This document shows, piece by piece, positions 1 to 12,640 of a DNA stretch of 64,000 bases. The stretch spans positions 813,467 to 877,466 of the forward strand of contig JAGGNK010012114.1 in the NCBI GenBank assembly GCA_017590115.1, given 5' to 3'. Both the position numbers and the translations under genes were made by a program. The notes beneath the pieces are model-generated. The model was not told where the DNA came from and made no database searches. It saw only the letters and a list, made by a program, of their open reading frames with translations. The stretch comes from Montifringilla adamsi (lineage: Eukaryota > Chordata > Aves > Passeriformes > Passeridae). Every line of letters starts with the position of its first letter. Within the stretch, counting starts at the first letter, position 1.

Positions 1-26
1 CAGACTCAATCTATCTTGCATTGCCT

Positions 27-81
27 AATGTATGTATATATATATGTATGTAGTATATATATATGTATGCAGATATATATG
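27..81. repeat. TA/TATG-rich microsatellite
   Basis: Alternating TA with interspersed TATG units, interrupted at several points (for example the TAGTA and GCAGA breaks). This is a simple-sequence tract with no coding meaning. The interruptions suggest an old array that is unlikely to be highly length-variable. Confidence 0.85.
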
Positions 82-607
82 TGGGGTTTTTTTAGCATGC
101 TACTTTCAACACTTCCTTAGAAGTTTGTCATTCTATTTGTCATCCTTTCTGTGTCTTCTCAGTCAGTATTTCAATAAGATGGGTAGTCACAAAAAGCACA
201 AATAAAAATTAAAGAATCCATTATGTTGAAAAAAAAGAGAAATGGGAGGAAGTAAATTAGTAGGAGAGAAGATGTGATGTAATGTGGAAGGAAGGAGACA
301 GGAAGGGGGTAAGCATATAATAAAGGAATTAGGAAAGAGAGAGGAGCTGATTGGAGTTTGCAGCTGTATTCTGTCCCAAGGACACTAATGGCAGTAAATG
401 GGTGCTGAATGAATTTGTGAAAAACGGAACTGATAATAGTGTCAGCAAACCATACTACAGAGGACAGGAAAATCAACTAGCAGAGGAGACGTTATCAGTG
501 GAGAGGTAGAAAAGAAACAAAAATGTATAAAGTAGATGGAAACCCCAAAAAGATCAAAATATCAAAGAAAATATCTCTATTATTTGCTTTTGGGTATTGT
601 CTGATTG

Positions 608-621
608 TTTTTTTTTTTTTT
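608..621. repeat. Poly-T run (14 T)
   Basis: Uninterrupted T run in AT-rich non-coding DNA. There is no retroposed body next to it that I can recognise, so I treat it as a simple homopolymer rather than an element tail. Confidence 0.8.
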
Positions 622-849
622 ATTACATGAGTTGAAGGTCTGGGTGGGGGTAGTGGTGGTGAAATCAAAAATCTGAGGGCCTATCTGACCCCACTTGGTT
701 AAGAGTAAGAAACAGAGAAAATTGCTCATTGATAGAAGGAAAAAAATGGTTAAAGCTCAAACTACAACACAGAGACTTGTGAAGTCAAACTTGGATCTGG
801 AATTTTTGAGTTATATTTTGGTCACTCATCTACTAATTTTTATTTACAA

Positions 850-850
<1 letters not shown>

Positions 851-886
<36 letters not shown>
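851..886. repeat. (TTA)12 microsatellite
   Basis: Twelve perfect TTA units with no interruption. The perfect array suggests recent slippage and probable length polymorphism. The run of leucine codons it creates in an open frame at 695-904 is a by-product of the repeat, not evidence of a protein. Confidence 0.95.
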
Positions 887-887
<1 letters not shown>

Positions 888-3800
888 TTCTCAAGAGGAC
901 TTAAGTTGTAATTTTTGATTGAGTACACCTAAGTACTCCGGAAAGAACATTTAGACATTCTTTATTAGACAAAATTCATCTTTATCAGACAAATGAGTGT
1001 ACAGATGCTGAAACTACCTACCTGGACATCCTGTATTTAGGGTGGCCAATTGCTCATTGGAAATATGACAAGGGAAAATTGAAAGTGAAGTCTTCTAGAC
1101 AGAAAATAAATCAGGCTTATATCTTCCTCCCTCCCTTGGCATGTAATGACCTCAGGTATTTTAAATTTCAGGAATTCCAGATTTCAGAAAAACAGGCAAC
1201 AGAAATAAATGTTTACAGGAAAAGGTTTTTCTATCATGTTTTTTCACATGTATTTTTTAAATTTTTCTCTCCTTCTGACAAATCCTCAAAATCCTCTACC
1301 TGGGAAATGCAAACCCAGGTGATTTCTCCTTCAACTTACTCCCACTTTAAAGGATTTAAAAATCTGCATCAGAAAAGAGAGGTGACTAAATGTAGATGTA
1401 GAAAAGCATACCATACATGAACAATTCATAATAGCCCCTCCAATATGACAGGTATTAAAGGCATATATTGTCAATGAATTATGAGAAGTGGAAAAATGAA
1501 TAAAAACTAAGCTTGGCACTCAGGTACTATCATGAAGTAAGAAATAAGATGGTGTAAAAATAAAGTCCTGTTTTTAAGTATGATGTGAGCACTTAGAGAC
1601 CAGAATCATAGAGGTTGTGAATTAGAAAATGTTTGGGTCACTTTTAGAGATTGCTTCCTGGCTTTTAAGTCACTGAACACTTCTGAAAAAAATCTTATTT
1701 TTGTGTATCTGGCAAGCGGCTCATGATGAATAGTTCAGTCATCTCCAGATATGAAGGAGGAGGTGCAACAAGAAAGATTAAACAAGATGGATGCATTTTT
1801 GAATTAAAGTCAGGAAAAATAGAAGACATAATTATATAGGATTACCAGCTTGAGATTAAAACAGTTTACATGCTATCCCTAGCTCACCCTCCATGCCAGT
1901 GTATGGGTTGAAATTCTTGCTGTTAATGAGGATCCATTAAATGTTAAACTTCACATCAGTAAAAACCAAGGGGCTATCTTCAGATTCTCCTTTTCTCACA
2001 TCGCACATAAGACCATTCTTCATTGAATGAAAAGGTACAGTTAATTACAAATTAAATTTTATTTTACCTATGGTTATATCCTGGAATTGGTTTTGTTGCT
2101 GGAATTCAGTTGTGCCTTGTCCTCTTTTGCTATTCTGGAGCGATTCATTGGGCTCCCAAGTACACAGAGTGACGGGACTGAACACTGGAGCCTGATGCTG
2201 TGCAATTTAGCTAAGTGCATAGGATGAAATCCACTGGGGTCCTCTGAAGATTTTGTAGTCAGGTTAACATTAAAAGGGAAACTCTCAGTTGTAGCCCATT
2301 CCTGCTCACTTTCAAGGTAATCAAAGGATTTGCAATAACATCAGCTGGAATAGGTTTAGATCCTTTTTAAAGATTAATCCTAGATGTTTTATGACAGGTG
2401 GTTCATCCATCATCTCAGTGCCAATTCTGTAAGAAAACATGCAGAAAGTCAGAATTTGTAAATGTCATTTTATCATTCACAGTGGGGTTTAATATTATGT
2501 GTCAATGTTACAAACAAATGCCTCCAGGAAAAGTAAAATCTCATGTTCTCTCAGGATATTAACATTTACAAATATTTGCTTCAGGTCTTTGGAGATGATA
2601 ATATACTTCAGCTGTTATCTTTTGACAAGTTATAGATATAGGAAAAAAATTCATGTGTTGAACTCTTCCTTCTTACATTGCTATGTATTAGGAGTAATTC
2701 CAGAAAGTCAAAGCATTTACATCAAACAAAAGCTAATTAACAAGAGCAGAATGGAGCCTGGAGTTACACTGTGAGACTCACACATAAGGGCAATCTGCAA
2801 CTAAGAATAAATGTGTTTAATGTAACCTTCATAAGTCATCAGCACAGATTCCTTTAATTTTTTTGTCTCTTTATTCGTATTACAAAATGCCTTTGTTTAA
2901 ATATTTCTCTGACCTAGTTTAACAAAAAAGCACATCAATAATGTAAACCCCAACAAGTGAGCTGATACACTGTATTTGTAAACAGTGGCATGTTTAATCA
3001 AATTGCACTGGATGATAAATTCAAGTGCTTGCTTTCTTCAGCAAGAAAAGAGCTCATGTTTGTGTTTGTTTTATTTATATTTAGCTCATTTAGTTTACCA
3101 TCCTCTTTCTTCTCTCTTTTTCTTTTCTTCAGCCTACAGGTTATTGCATTTACTGTTTGTATTTTCCTGTGGAGTTTAAAGAAAACAGGAGCTGAGCAAT
3201 CAAACAGTTACTAAGGCAGATAATATTTAAATGATCTTCACTATTTTTATTCTGAAAAAATATTAATCAGGGTTTGGCATGCAAGATGTTTCATCATCTA
3301 TTTTACTAGCTGTTTATTTGTGCTATCACTTAAGGAGCATCAATGTAAATAACAATTCCTTACACTCCCCATGCTACAGGCCGAAAGTAAATAACAGTGT
3401 GTGACCAGAAGAACTTCCCACCTAAACAGAGAAGACAGAGGGAAGTTCATTCTTAGGAATTAATAAGATGGCCTTTGCAGTTTCTTGTTGCTTTTAGATG
3501 GATATAGGGAGCAGAACTCCAGAGACAAGACATTTTTTCTCAAGTTTATTTAGAAAAGTTGGGGCCCAGTCAGGAGCTGCCACTTCAGCCCTGTCCATGA
3601 GCACCAAGCAGGTATATGGCTCTTGGGGCAAGTAACTGGTATGCTATACCTAAATTCTTACTGTTTGTTACAAACAATATTTTTTTACTTAATTTTTAAA
3701 CACTATCTTGAGAAAATGCATGTTTTAATTTAAAAACCTGTTTCAAAAGAGTGAAGTACTTTTACTTTAGGAATGTAATTTATTTCTTTTTTTTAATTTG

Positions 3801-4520
3801 AAAAAAATTATTGTAGGAAAGTACAAATATTTTTTAAATCCTTTCTCTAATCTTTACACTTATAAAGAAATCATTTTAAGCTTCAGTTAGAGTGAATTTT
3901 AAGACAGTTTAGTTTTCTTGGAATCCCAAAATTGATTATTTGGAAGATAGTAATATTTGGGTTACTCAGAGGGTTAATATATTTAGGTTTGTAGTTGAAA
4001 CTTGGGTCCAGACATAAAGAAAATATACAATCATTGAGCGGTGTCTCTTTATCTCTTTACTGGTATTTTATTTAATCAACAAACATTATTTCAAAAACCC
4101 TTTGTCAGTGTGCTCTAATCTATCAGTACTACTTTTCGTGGTGACTTCCGCCCCTCCACCCACTTTCAACATCTTGCACAAGGCCAAGAAGCAGTTCTTT
4201 CACACCTTTTATCACAGCTGGTCATAGATCCAAAGTCTGGACTGATATTTAGTCTGCAGTTATTACATTACACATCATTACTCATTAATTAAAATTAATA
4301 GAGCTATTTGCTTTAATATGCTACAAATTAGCTTTAGAAATGGGATTATATTAGAGAGATAGCTTCTCACACTATTCCAGTCTCACTGTCTAAATAAGGC
4401 AGGGGATTTTCAGAGGATTCATCATTGCCTTAAATCAATGCCAAAGAAGGCCAATAAAACATGCTTGCTATCTGTAATCCAGGCAGCCACCATTGGCAGT
4501 TATGGTGAACATTTCCCACA
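887..4520. other. Unique non-coding DNA, no gene seen
   Basis: AT-rich sequence without a recognisable exon, RNA gene or interspersed repeat. The longest open frame is 113 codons (1079-1420 on the plus strand); its translation is rich in K, S and F, has no domain pattern, and is overlapped by an antisense frame. T-rich stretches around 3100-3130 and 3690-3850 are ordinary low-complexity DNA. Confidence 0.6.
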
Positions 4521-4529
4521 GCTGAACTT

Positions 4530-4622
4530 GATGATAACAGTAACATCTTTTGCTAAAGAAAAAAGAAGTAATTTACTCAAGCTCATATTGCAAGTCACTA
4601 GTGAAGCCAAACCAAGGTCTTA
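4530..4622 (-). repeat. Possible MIR/CORE-SINE relic
   Basis: Bases 4566-4610 follow, in antisense and with many substitutions, the order of the conserved central and 3' part of MIR-type elements: a stretch like AAGTGACTTGCTCAAG, then a TCA-rich spacer, then CTAGTGAAGCCA. MIR relics occur at low copy in bird genomes. The match is from memory and short; chance similarity in AT-rich DNA is a real alternative. Confidence 0.3.
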
Positions 4623-7600
4623 AAGTTATCATGAGTCACCTTGAACCTTCCTCTAGCATCTAGACATACTAAAAAAGCACTGCCAATGCTAATTAGTTAA
4701 AATAAATTTTTAGGACCCTCCCCATATGGATTTTTTTAAAGCCAGGTTTAGCATCAGTTTAGCTTTACCAACACAAGAATGTATACTTTCTAGGGAAGCT
4801 TCCACATATTCTGAAAAGTAATCTCTTTCAATGAAAGTTAGCTGAGAGCAATGGTCTTAGGCCAGAGTAAGACGTGGCCCTTTTCTTCCATTCCCTCAAA
4901 TTGCAAAGAATCAAGACAACTCTCCGGTAAAATCAAATACAAAGTATGATTTAAGTCATAGCCCTCAAGTTATGCTTATTTTAGCACTTTTTCTTTGTGC
5001 CTGTGAAGAATGAAAAAATAAAACTGGAGTGCTGATGAAGGAGCCTTACATAAAGGCCAACTGTAAAGCATAAGCAGTAGGAAGCTAATTCCAAGGCCTG
5101 TATGTTTTTAGGACACTGTCTGCCAAATCTGCCAGAAAAGCATGCCCATTCTGTCTGGTCTTTGCATGGTGCTCTAGCTGGAAGTTGGCATTGTTACTGG
5201 AGAGTATCAAGGGGTCTCTCATGGGCCATGGATTCCTGAATCCAGAACAGGTGCAGTCACACCCTCTCTACAAACAGTACTACTTTGTTTGAATAAGCAC
5301 AGCAGAGGAGAATGGGACGTATTAATAGCTAAATAGTGTCTTTATTAACAGTGGAACAGCTGGCAGATCTGTATGACAGCACTCATTCCAATCTATTTTA
5401 TCCAATTGCAAAACTATAAGCACACTGCATCAGGGAACTGAAGGGACCACACACAAGCAATCAGCCATTCAACAGCACTATAATTGCTTCACAGTTGGAA
5501 GTTTGTTCTGCTCAGCTACTGTTATTCTTTTAGTTTGAATTGTTGATGCACTGCAGCTATCTGGAATCTAGTGTCGCTAATGCAGATAAGCTTGCTCAGA
5601 AAAACTCCCTTTGTTTTACAAGCTAGCCTGCTGCAGGAACTGCTGCTGCACCCCTGAGGGTCACAGATGCCTCAAGAGCTCAGTACCAGGACTGAGACAG
5701 AGTCAGGCAGTCTGAACATCTTGGCTGTGTCTCCCACATAATGGTTACCCTGACAAGGGGAAAGAAATCCCAATGAACTCTTAAAATTCTGCTAGACCCT
5801 CCTTGTAAACCTTTGCTGAAGACTTCCTACTCAGCAAAAGAATAGACTCTGTGAGTACCTTTGAGATGTGTAAATGGCTGGAACTCTACTTGCAACTGTG
5901 ATGCAGCAAGGAAGCTGTTCTGGAAGGAATTGGTTTCAAGTACAATAGAGTTACACATGTAGATAATGAGTGTGTGTATGGACATGTCTTCGTGTGAGTG
6001 CAGAGAAGATACAGCAAGGGGAGGGATATTATATTTACCAGGTCATAGAAGAAGAAAATTCAACTTGATACATTTGTATTCCCACGGAACTAAGAGTCTG
6101 TGGAATTCTATGTTGCAGCTTGCAATACTGCTGTTGATTACTGTCTGATCTCCTAGTTGTTTGCAATATACACACATCCTGATGCTAACATTGCTCATTG
6201 TAGCTTGATTTTGCAATTTCTTTCATTTGTCTGCCTTCTCATACCCATACGTGAACACCTTTTCCCTTCCTGCCACAGCATAATGCTTATTTGGTAAATT
6301 CTCAAAGTATCCTCCAGAGAGAAGATTAAAAAGCCCTTGGCTGTAGCTAGGCTAGCAGAATTCATACAGATGCAAAATTATAAAATCCTACTTTGCAGGG
6401 TTTTTAGTTTTCTGTTTTCTATCACCTTCTGGGACTAAATAGTCAGAGGTCTAATTCTTATTCAAAGTTTACTATTCAGTACATCTCTCTCAGCCTTTAT
6501 ACAAAACAGCATTTCAGTACACTGTTGTGATTTCTTTGTTATGGGTTGACACACAGCTCTAGGTAATAAAATAATGTGATGTCCTCACCTGTTATCTGTT
6601 GCTGCTGTTTCAGGTTGTCCTTGTTTTGCTTCATCTCTACTGATGCACCTTTTTGACAAATGAGCAGCTCTTACAGGCATAACAATACATATGCATGAAC
6701 TAAGGATCACTGTTAAAACTAAAATTAGTCTCAGGACAGCTTGGAAAATTCAGAATACTGAGGAATGTCTCCTAGGAAGAAATCACCAACCTTAAGAGTG
6801 ACACAAAATTTTTATTGAAATTGAGTTGTGAACTAGAATGTGCATATGTATGGTCAATAAATCTTTTAAAAAACCCTATACAAATGGCAAAACAAGAATA
6901 ATTAGGGAATAATCTAGGGTCATCTTTGAAAAAAATAATAATTGTCAAATGTAGGAATAATATGAAGGTGCAAGCTGTATTTGTGCATACAAAATCAACT
7001 GTGAACAAAGTCATTAATAAACAACACCATTTTCCCCCCACTGTCACAATTATTACATTAGTAACCAAGAATGCAATTAGCAACTAAATACTCATTTTGC
7101 TTGTGTTTCTAAGCTTCTTGCTTTCTGCTCCAAGGGAGTCACATTTACACTAGGTTTCCACATTAGGTTTGTACCCTTCTAGCCAAAAGTGCTTGAGGAT
7201 TTCTTCATCCACAAGGGGTGAAGCACCTTAGAAGCAGATCCATAGTAAAACTTGTGATTCTGAAAATGCAAAGAACACTTTACACCTAGTTCAATGGAAC
7301 TAAATCCAGTTGGGTCCCAAGGATTTTATGTCCATTAGCAATGGGAGTGCATTCAATCCACATGCTATAATCCATTACATGCACTACAACACTGTTCCAC
7401 CATGCTTCCCCTGGTTAATATCAGAATCCAGGAGATGTGCTTTCACACCATGATTCTGAAATAAAATAAAAAGATAGTAAAAAAGATACCATTATGATTT
7501 GTAACAACATTAAGGAGAATATTTGGAAAATTTCCTCAGCAAACCATGCTGAATATTTATTTATTTAGGTTTATTTAATATTAAAAGTCGGGAAATTAAA

Positions 7601-8045
7601 ATGTCCTATTGGCCCCAACAGAGATTTTAAGAGTCTTTTCAGTTAAATATGGAAGGTTCTTGATAATTCTAGATCAGTAATCCATTTCCTTCCAGTCCTT
7701 CTAAAAAAGCCATTGGAGAAATTACTATTTGGTTTAGAATGATTTACAGGTAATGGTGCAAGTATAAAAAAATTAAGCTAAATTTATATTTTGAAAAGCA
7801 GAGCTGAAGAGGATTTTGGGTATTTGATTCCTTCAGGTAACTGCTTCTAACAGTGAGATTTTACAAGGTCAATCAAACCACCCAATTCATACCTTAAGAT
7901 AGGTAATATCTCTGCAATTTTAACATTCTCAGCAGCTACATGAAAAATTAAGTTTTGTAACCATGGTGCACTGCGCTTTATCTCACACAAGTTTGTTCAC
8001 CACTACCATACCACAAAGGCAAGAAAAGTTCTAGAGTTAACATAA
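4623..8045. other. Unique non-coding DNA, no gene seen
   Basis: No exon, RNA gene or interspersed repeat recognised. The longest open frame is 103 codons on the minus strand (6772-7083), hydrophobic by composition because the plus strand is A-rich, with no domain. A slightly less AT-rich patch at 5560-5720 carries CTGCTGC-type short repeats only. Confidence 0.6.
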
Positions 8046-8132
8046 GACAAAAAAAAATAACCAAAAAAACCAACAAACAAACGAAAACAAAACAAAACAA
8101 AAAAAACCCAACAAAAAACAAATAAAAAACCC
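8046..8132. repeat. A-rich (CAAAA)n low-complexity tract
   Basis: Irregular units such as CAAA, CAAAA and ACAAA, almost without T on the plus strand. The same type of tract recurs at 15401-15446, 47345-47516 and 58805-58842. No element body adjoins it, so it is classed as low-complexity DNA. Confidence 0.85.
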
Positions 8133-9783
8133 AACTGTTTCTTAATTGACCTGGGGAAAATAAAAGGAAAGACAGTCTTTGTGATAATCCCAGGAATATC
8201 CCTCTAGTAAGCTATACAGTTGGAATAGTGAAAAAATGTCTCCAGAGAACCCTAAATGTAATGGTACACAAGCATTGCGTATCTGCACATGTTTCTTAAG
8301 GAACACATAAAAATAAGCACAGAGACACTACATTTATGTCTAGGCACTATTTAGAAATTATTTTTTGTAAAACTCCTTGTATTTCATGTATTGCAAAATT
8401 ATGCTAGGCACTGCTTCCTCTTATTTTTCATATTAATCTCTCGTCTTGGTTTTCTAATAGTTCTCAAAGCAAAAGAAAAGCTCATGGAGTGCTTGTCTGC
8501 TGAAAAGGAGTTCCTGCCATTGGCAGGGAGCAGCATATTCATGTGGATGCCCTTTTCATGAAAGGTGCCCAGTATAACTGTGTTTGTGAGACACACACTT
8601 CTTACAGCTTCTATTTAGGTTTCAAGATAGATAAAAGATATAATATATCCTCACAAGAGATTTAAAAAAATAAAAGAAAGAAAAAGAAGAAGCAAACAAT
8701 CCCATTTTCTGACTGAACTGGAAACTTTGCTTCCATTTCAAGGGAAGGAATAGGATTAATGGCATGAGTTCAATGCTGTCTTCTAATTAACATGATTAAT
8801 TTACATAAAAGCTAGGCTTAGAAGTGGTGTGTGCAGTGTAAGCTGTCAGAGCATATTGAGAACACTAAAGCATAGTTTGCCATTCATATGTCTGCTTTCA
8901 AAGAAAGAGTCAGTCACCTAAGCACATTTAGTGGGGTCTTGAATTCCCTCCTTCTTTCAGATTTTAGTGGAAAGGTTTATCATATGTTTTTAATCACCTT
9001 CAGCTTTCTAAAACCTCCATCAAAACCTTCTGTCCCTTTTCCTTGTATTGTTCAAGATAAGAGGCAATTTGCAGGTGTATGCCTGTATTTAGGCAGCACA
9101 GCTGAATTATCAATGCCTACTAGAGCCCCTTGTGCTGCTGTTGCTGTAAGTATTGTATTTGGTAATATATCCAGTTGTCTTGGGCTGGTTACAACCAGAG
9201 CTTGTGACGTCTTCTATTTTTTGCTGCAGCAGGCTAATAAAGATTTCTCACTTGCTTGCTAAATAAGAGGCATGAGCAGTGTAGTCACATACGTCTGTTA
9301 CTGTGCCCAGCATATTTTTCAAATTTTCTTTGATTTTTCCTCTTCACTTTATCTGAGACAGATTATTAGGGAGAATTTTTAGAAAATATTAGCCTCTGAC
9401 AGTGGGAAAATGGACTGGAGCTATCATCAGGAATAGGGTGCATACTACTCATGCAGCAAGAAAATAGATAAGAAGTAGAAAGACAAGGGGCTTTTGCTTT
9501 GTACAGTTGTAGATTTTCTTCAAGTTAAGTATTTTTAATTCTCATGATGCTATTTCATGGGCTGGACTGAATTTGAAACCCATGCTGTGACCTCAGCTCT
9601 GACAAAAAAAGCACTGCAAAAAGCAGATCAGATTTTGTTCTTGTTCTCTGGTTGGTATATTGGTACAAATATTCTCATTCAGGGAATTTCTCATACCAGA
9701 TAGGATGAATCAGAAATGTAATAAATAAACATTTTGAAATAAATTATAGTGGGTAATGGGACTAGTTTAGAGTGGGGTGGTTG
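8133..9783. other. Unique non-coding DNA, no gene seen
   Basis: The largest open frame is 124 codons at 8888-9262 (plus). Its translation shows no recognisable family and there is no promoter-like or splice context that I can defend. Nothing else is supported here. Confidence 0.6.
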
Positions 9784-9798
9784 TTTTCTTTCTTTCTT

Positions 9799-9834
<36 letters not shown>
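9784..9834. repeat. (TTTC)n followed by T34
   Basis: Three to four TTTC units pass into an uninterrupted run of 34 T at 9801-9834. A pure run this long is prone to sequencing and assembly length error. No retroposon body is evident on either side. Confidence 0.9.
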
Positions 9835-12379
9835 CCCTCTGAACTTACATCAGCAGACTGAGTGATATTCCTCTTACCTGCAGAAAAAATGGACCTGCTT
9901 TGGGATGCAGTTACCAGTCCACTCTTTTACTGCTGGTATGAGAAAAGGAAAGAGAATAATTTTTGCTTCAGGGTTTCTCAGATGCTATATGGTAACCTAA
10001 GTGAAAAACCCCCAAAATTTTCATGAATTTCAAAGAATATGGGCAGGTACTCTATGTGACTATTAGCCTGTACAAATTGTTAAGGAGAAAGAGATGGAGC
10101 CCAGGTCCAAACAGGACTCATGTCCATTCTGAAGAGGAGAGGCGAAGCAGAAAGATCCAAACCTTTCTTGCTTCCTCAGAAACTCAATACAGAGGGAACA
10201 CAAAATCCTGACATTTTTGAGCTTTCTGATACCTGATTACCTGGCCTGGTTTTTTCAAACTCTTTTCCAGCAGATAGTATAAAAAACCTCTTCTGAAATA
10301 TCTTCAATTCTTTTTTCTATCCTTGACAGTCTGAGTTGAAGCCTGTTATAAGACAACAACAGCACTCTGCTGGTCGGTATTGTCTTGGCTGAAGGAAGAC
10401 CAAGTACCCGCTGTGATTTTTTAAAAAAGATTTATCAGCTGTTTTCAGTTCTGTTGATAGTATGGTTTTAAATCAAAGGCATTAGACCAAAATGAACTTG
10501 GCCCACTTCCTTGAGCATAACATCTAGACTTAGAATCAGTTCTGCAGAAGTCACAAGTCTTGAAATTTGTCATTTTTTTCTATTAAGCAATTTGAATTGT
10601 GGTAAATAGATTTTCTGTTCTTTGACCCATGGCATTTCAGGGCTATATATTTATTCTCATTAGCATAGCAAGAAAGTTTCAGGCATCTTTGCAGAGATCC
10701 TTAACCAAGAGAGAAAGCTGCTGGTGAAGTTCTGTGGCAGCAATCAAAAGCTACATTTATTGCATTTATTCATTTATGGCTTTCACTGAGTGCAATGTTC
10801 TGTGTAACATCTTTCCCTGAGAAATCTGAGAATGTATTCATGCAAAGATAAAGCCAAATCCACATTACAAATATGTTACAGTTTAGGAAGAAACTAATTA
10901 AAACATGGTGCTCAAAACTTGCTTTGCTTGGAGGACGGCTAATTGAAGTAGAAATGTACAAACCATGTTGTAGCTGTTTTGTAAGCTGAAAATATCTCTC
11001 TCCCTTGTAAGAGACTTGGATTATTTAAAAAATAAAAAAATATACAATTCATAAAGGCAAATAATAATGAGAAAAAAATCTGTAGATGCCCTGAACAATG
11101 GCAGCTGAAAAAGGAGAGTCAGGTTTGATGTGAATTTTAATATGCTGCCTAGATATTATCCAGATGTATGCACATAATACAAGAATTGCATTAAGACTGT
11201 ATTTGGCATAAAACTAAAGGCAGAGACTCTATCAAGCTACATAATTATAGATCACATGTGCAGGAGAAACAACTATGAAAAAGTCATAGTCCTTTCAAAC
11301 AAGGCCAGAAATAGTGGGCTAAACCTGTATTTTTAGGCACATGACCTTTGTCTCATTATGTGTACCTTTAACTGTGATAAACATCCATTTAAATGAATAT
11401 CATTTTCTTACAATTACAGAAGGGTCATACATAATATACTAGGTTCCCCTGGCAGCATATGTGTTAGTCATGCATATTTCATGAGCAGTTTTATTCCTCT
11501 AGTCAGCTTCAAGCGATGCTCAAGCTCATGGCTTTGGTGTGTAGGAAATTAAGGTCTTGCCCATAAAAAGCTTGTAACTCTGCACATTAGCAAGACATGC
11601 AGCAGAATGATCTCCTGGTAACATTTGATGGGTATTGGTATCAAATTTCTTTCTGACACACACTAATTTGCCTTATTTGTCAGTTGCTATGGAAAAAACA
11701 TTATTTCCATAAGTGTTTGAATCTAAAAATTGTGATTGTTGCTCAGCACTGAAGGCCAGTTGGGAATGTTGTAGTTGCTTTAGAAACAAAAGAAGAAGAG
11801 AGGTGGGGAAGACTTAGATAAGTCAAATATGCAACATGCTAAAATTTTATAGGACAGGCTGCAAAAAATGTTATTGTGATCCAACGCATTATCTGGGTAG
11901 GTAAAGCAGCATCTGTTTGTACACTGTGATGGCTTTATCTGATGCAAAAGTGGAATGGTATATAAGGCTGGAGGCGTAACAGGAGTAAAAAAAGGCTGCA
12001 GTATGAAACTCAAAATTCTCAACACCACCAGCAGCAATTTCCCCTTTTCTCTTTCCAAGAAAATCTATTTTATCAAGGCAGCTTTATCTAGCTGATATTT
12101 TTCACCATGGTAAAGACACTGTTTGGAGCCACATAAGTCACAGATGTCAGCTTAGACAGTGAACACATTTTGCTGCTGTAGCAGGATGGTTTGGTCTCAA
12201 GTCAAAAGGCAAGGTTATTCTCTGCTAATCTTTAAAACAGTGCAGAGCCATGCAAAATCAAATCCAGCAGACATCCCCCTCCAAAGTGTGGCTAATGCTC
12301 AGAGATCGAGATGCCATGTTTGATGCCCGAGATATTTTTGGGAGACATTTTTTGTTTGAGTGATTGCAGTGAAGAAAGC
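9835..12379. other. Unique non-coding DNA, no gene seen
   Basis: No exon or repeat recognised. Open frames do not exceed 92 codons (11780-12058, minus) and have no domain pattern. Confidence 0.6.
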
Positions 12380-12640
12380 TGTTCTCCTTGATATCCTAAA
12401 TTAATATTTATGTTGTTAAAATATCAGAGACACCACAGAAAAATATTAATATAAAAAGGTTATAATTATCTTTAAAAATGTGGCAGCAATTGAAATGTAA
12501 ATCCTAGTGAGCTGGGAGAGAGACTTGTTTGCATTGTGCCTGGGGCACCCTGCCTGCCTGCCGCAGCTGCCATTGATCATTTCAAATCAAAGGAAGCTGG
12601 AGATGTCTCTGGTGGCTCGACTGGGAAAAAAGCAGGCAGA
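12380..12640. other. Candidate conserved non-coding element
   Basis: A unique stretch that contrasts with its surroundings. An AT-rich half with homeobox-like TTAAT/ATTA cores (12400-12475) is followed by a more GC-balanced half holding an octamer-like TTTGCAT, an E-box CAGCTG (12564-12569) and a TCF/LEF-like ATCAAAGG (12586-12593). There is no coding potential and no repeat match. Bird gene deserts often hold such enhancers, but single motifs are common by chance. This is inference only; conservation was not tested. Confidence 0.2.

Noticed and set aside
695..904. Frame with a poly-leucine end
   Set aside because: The leucines are the (TTA)12 microsatellite.
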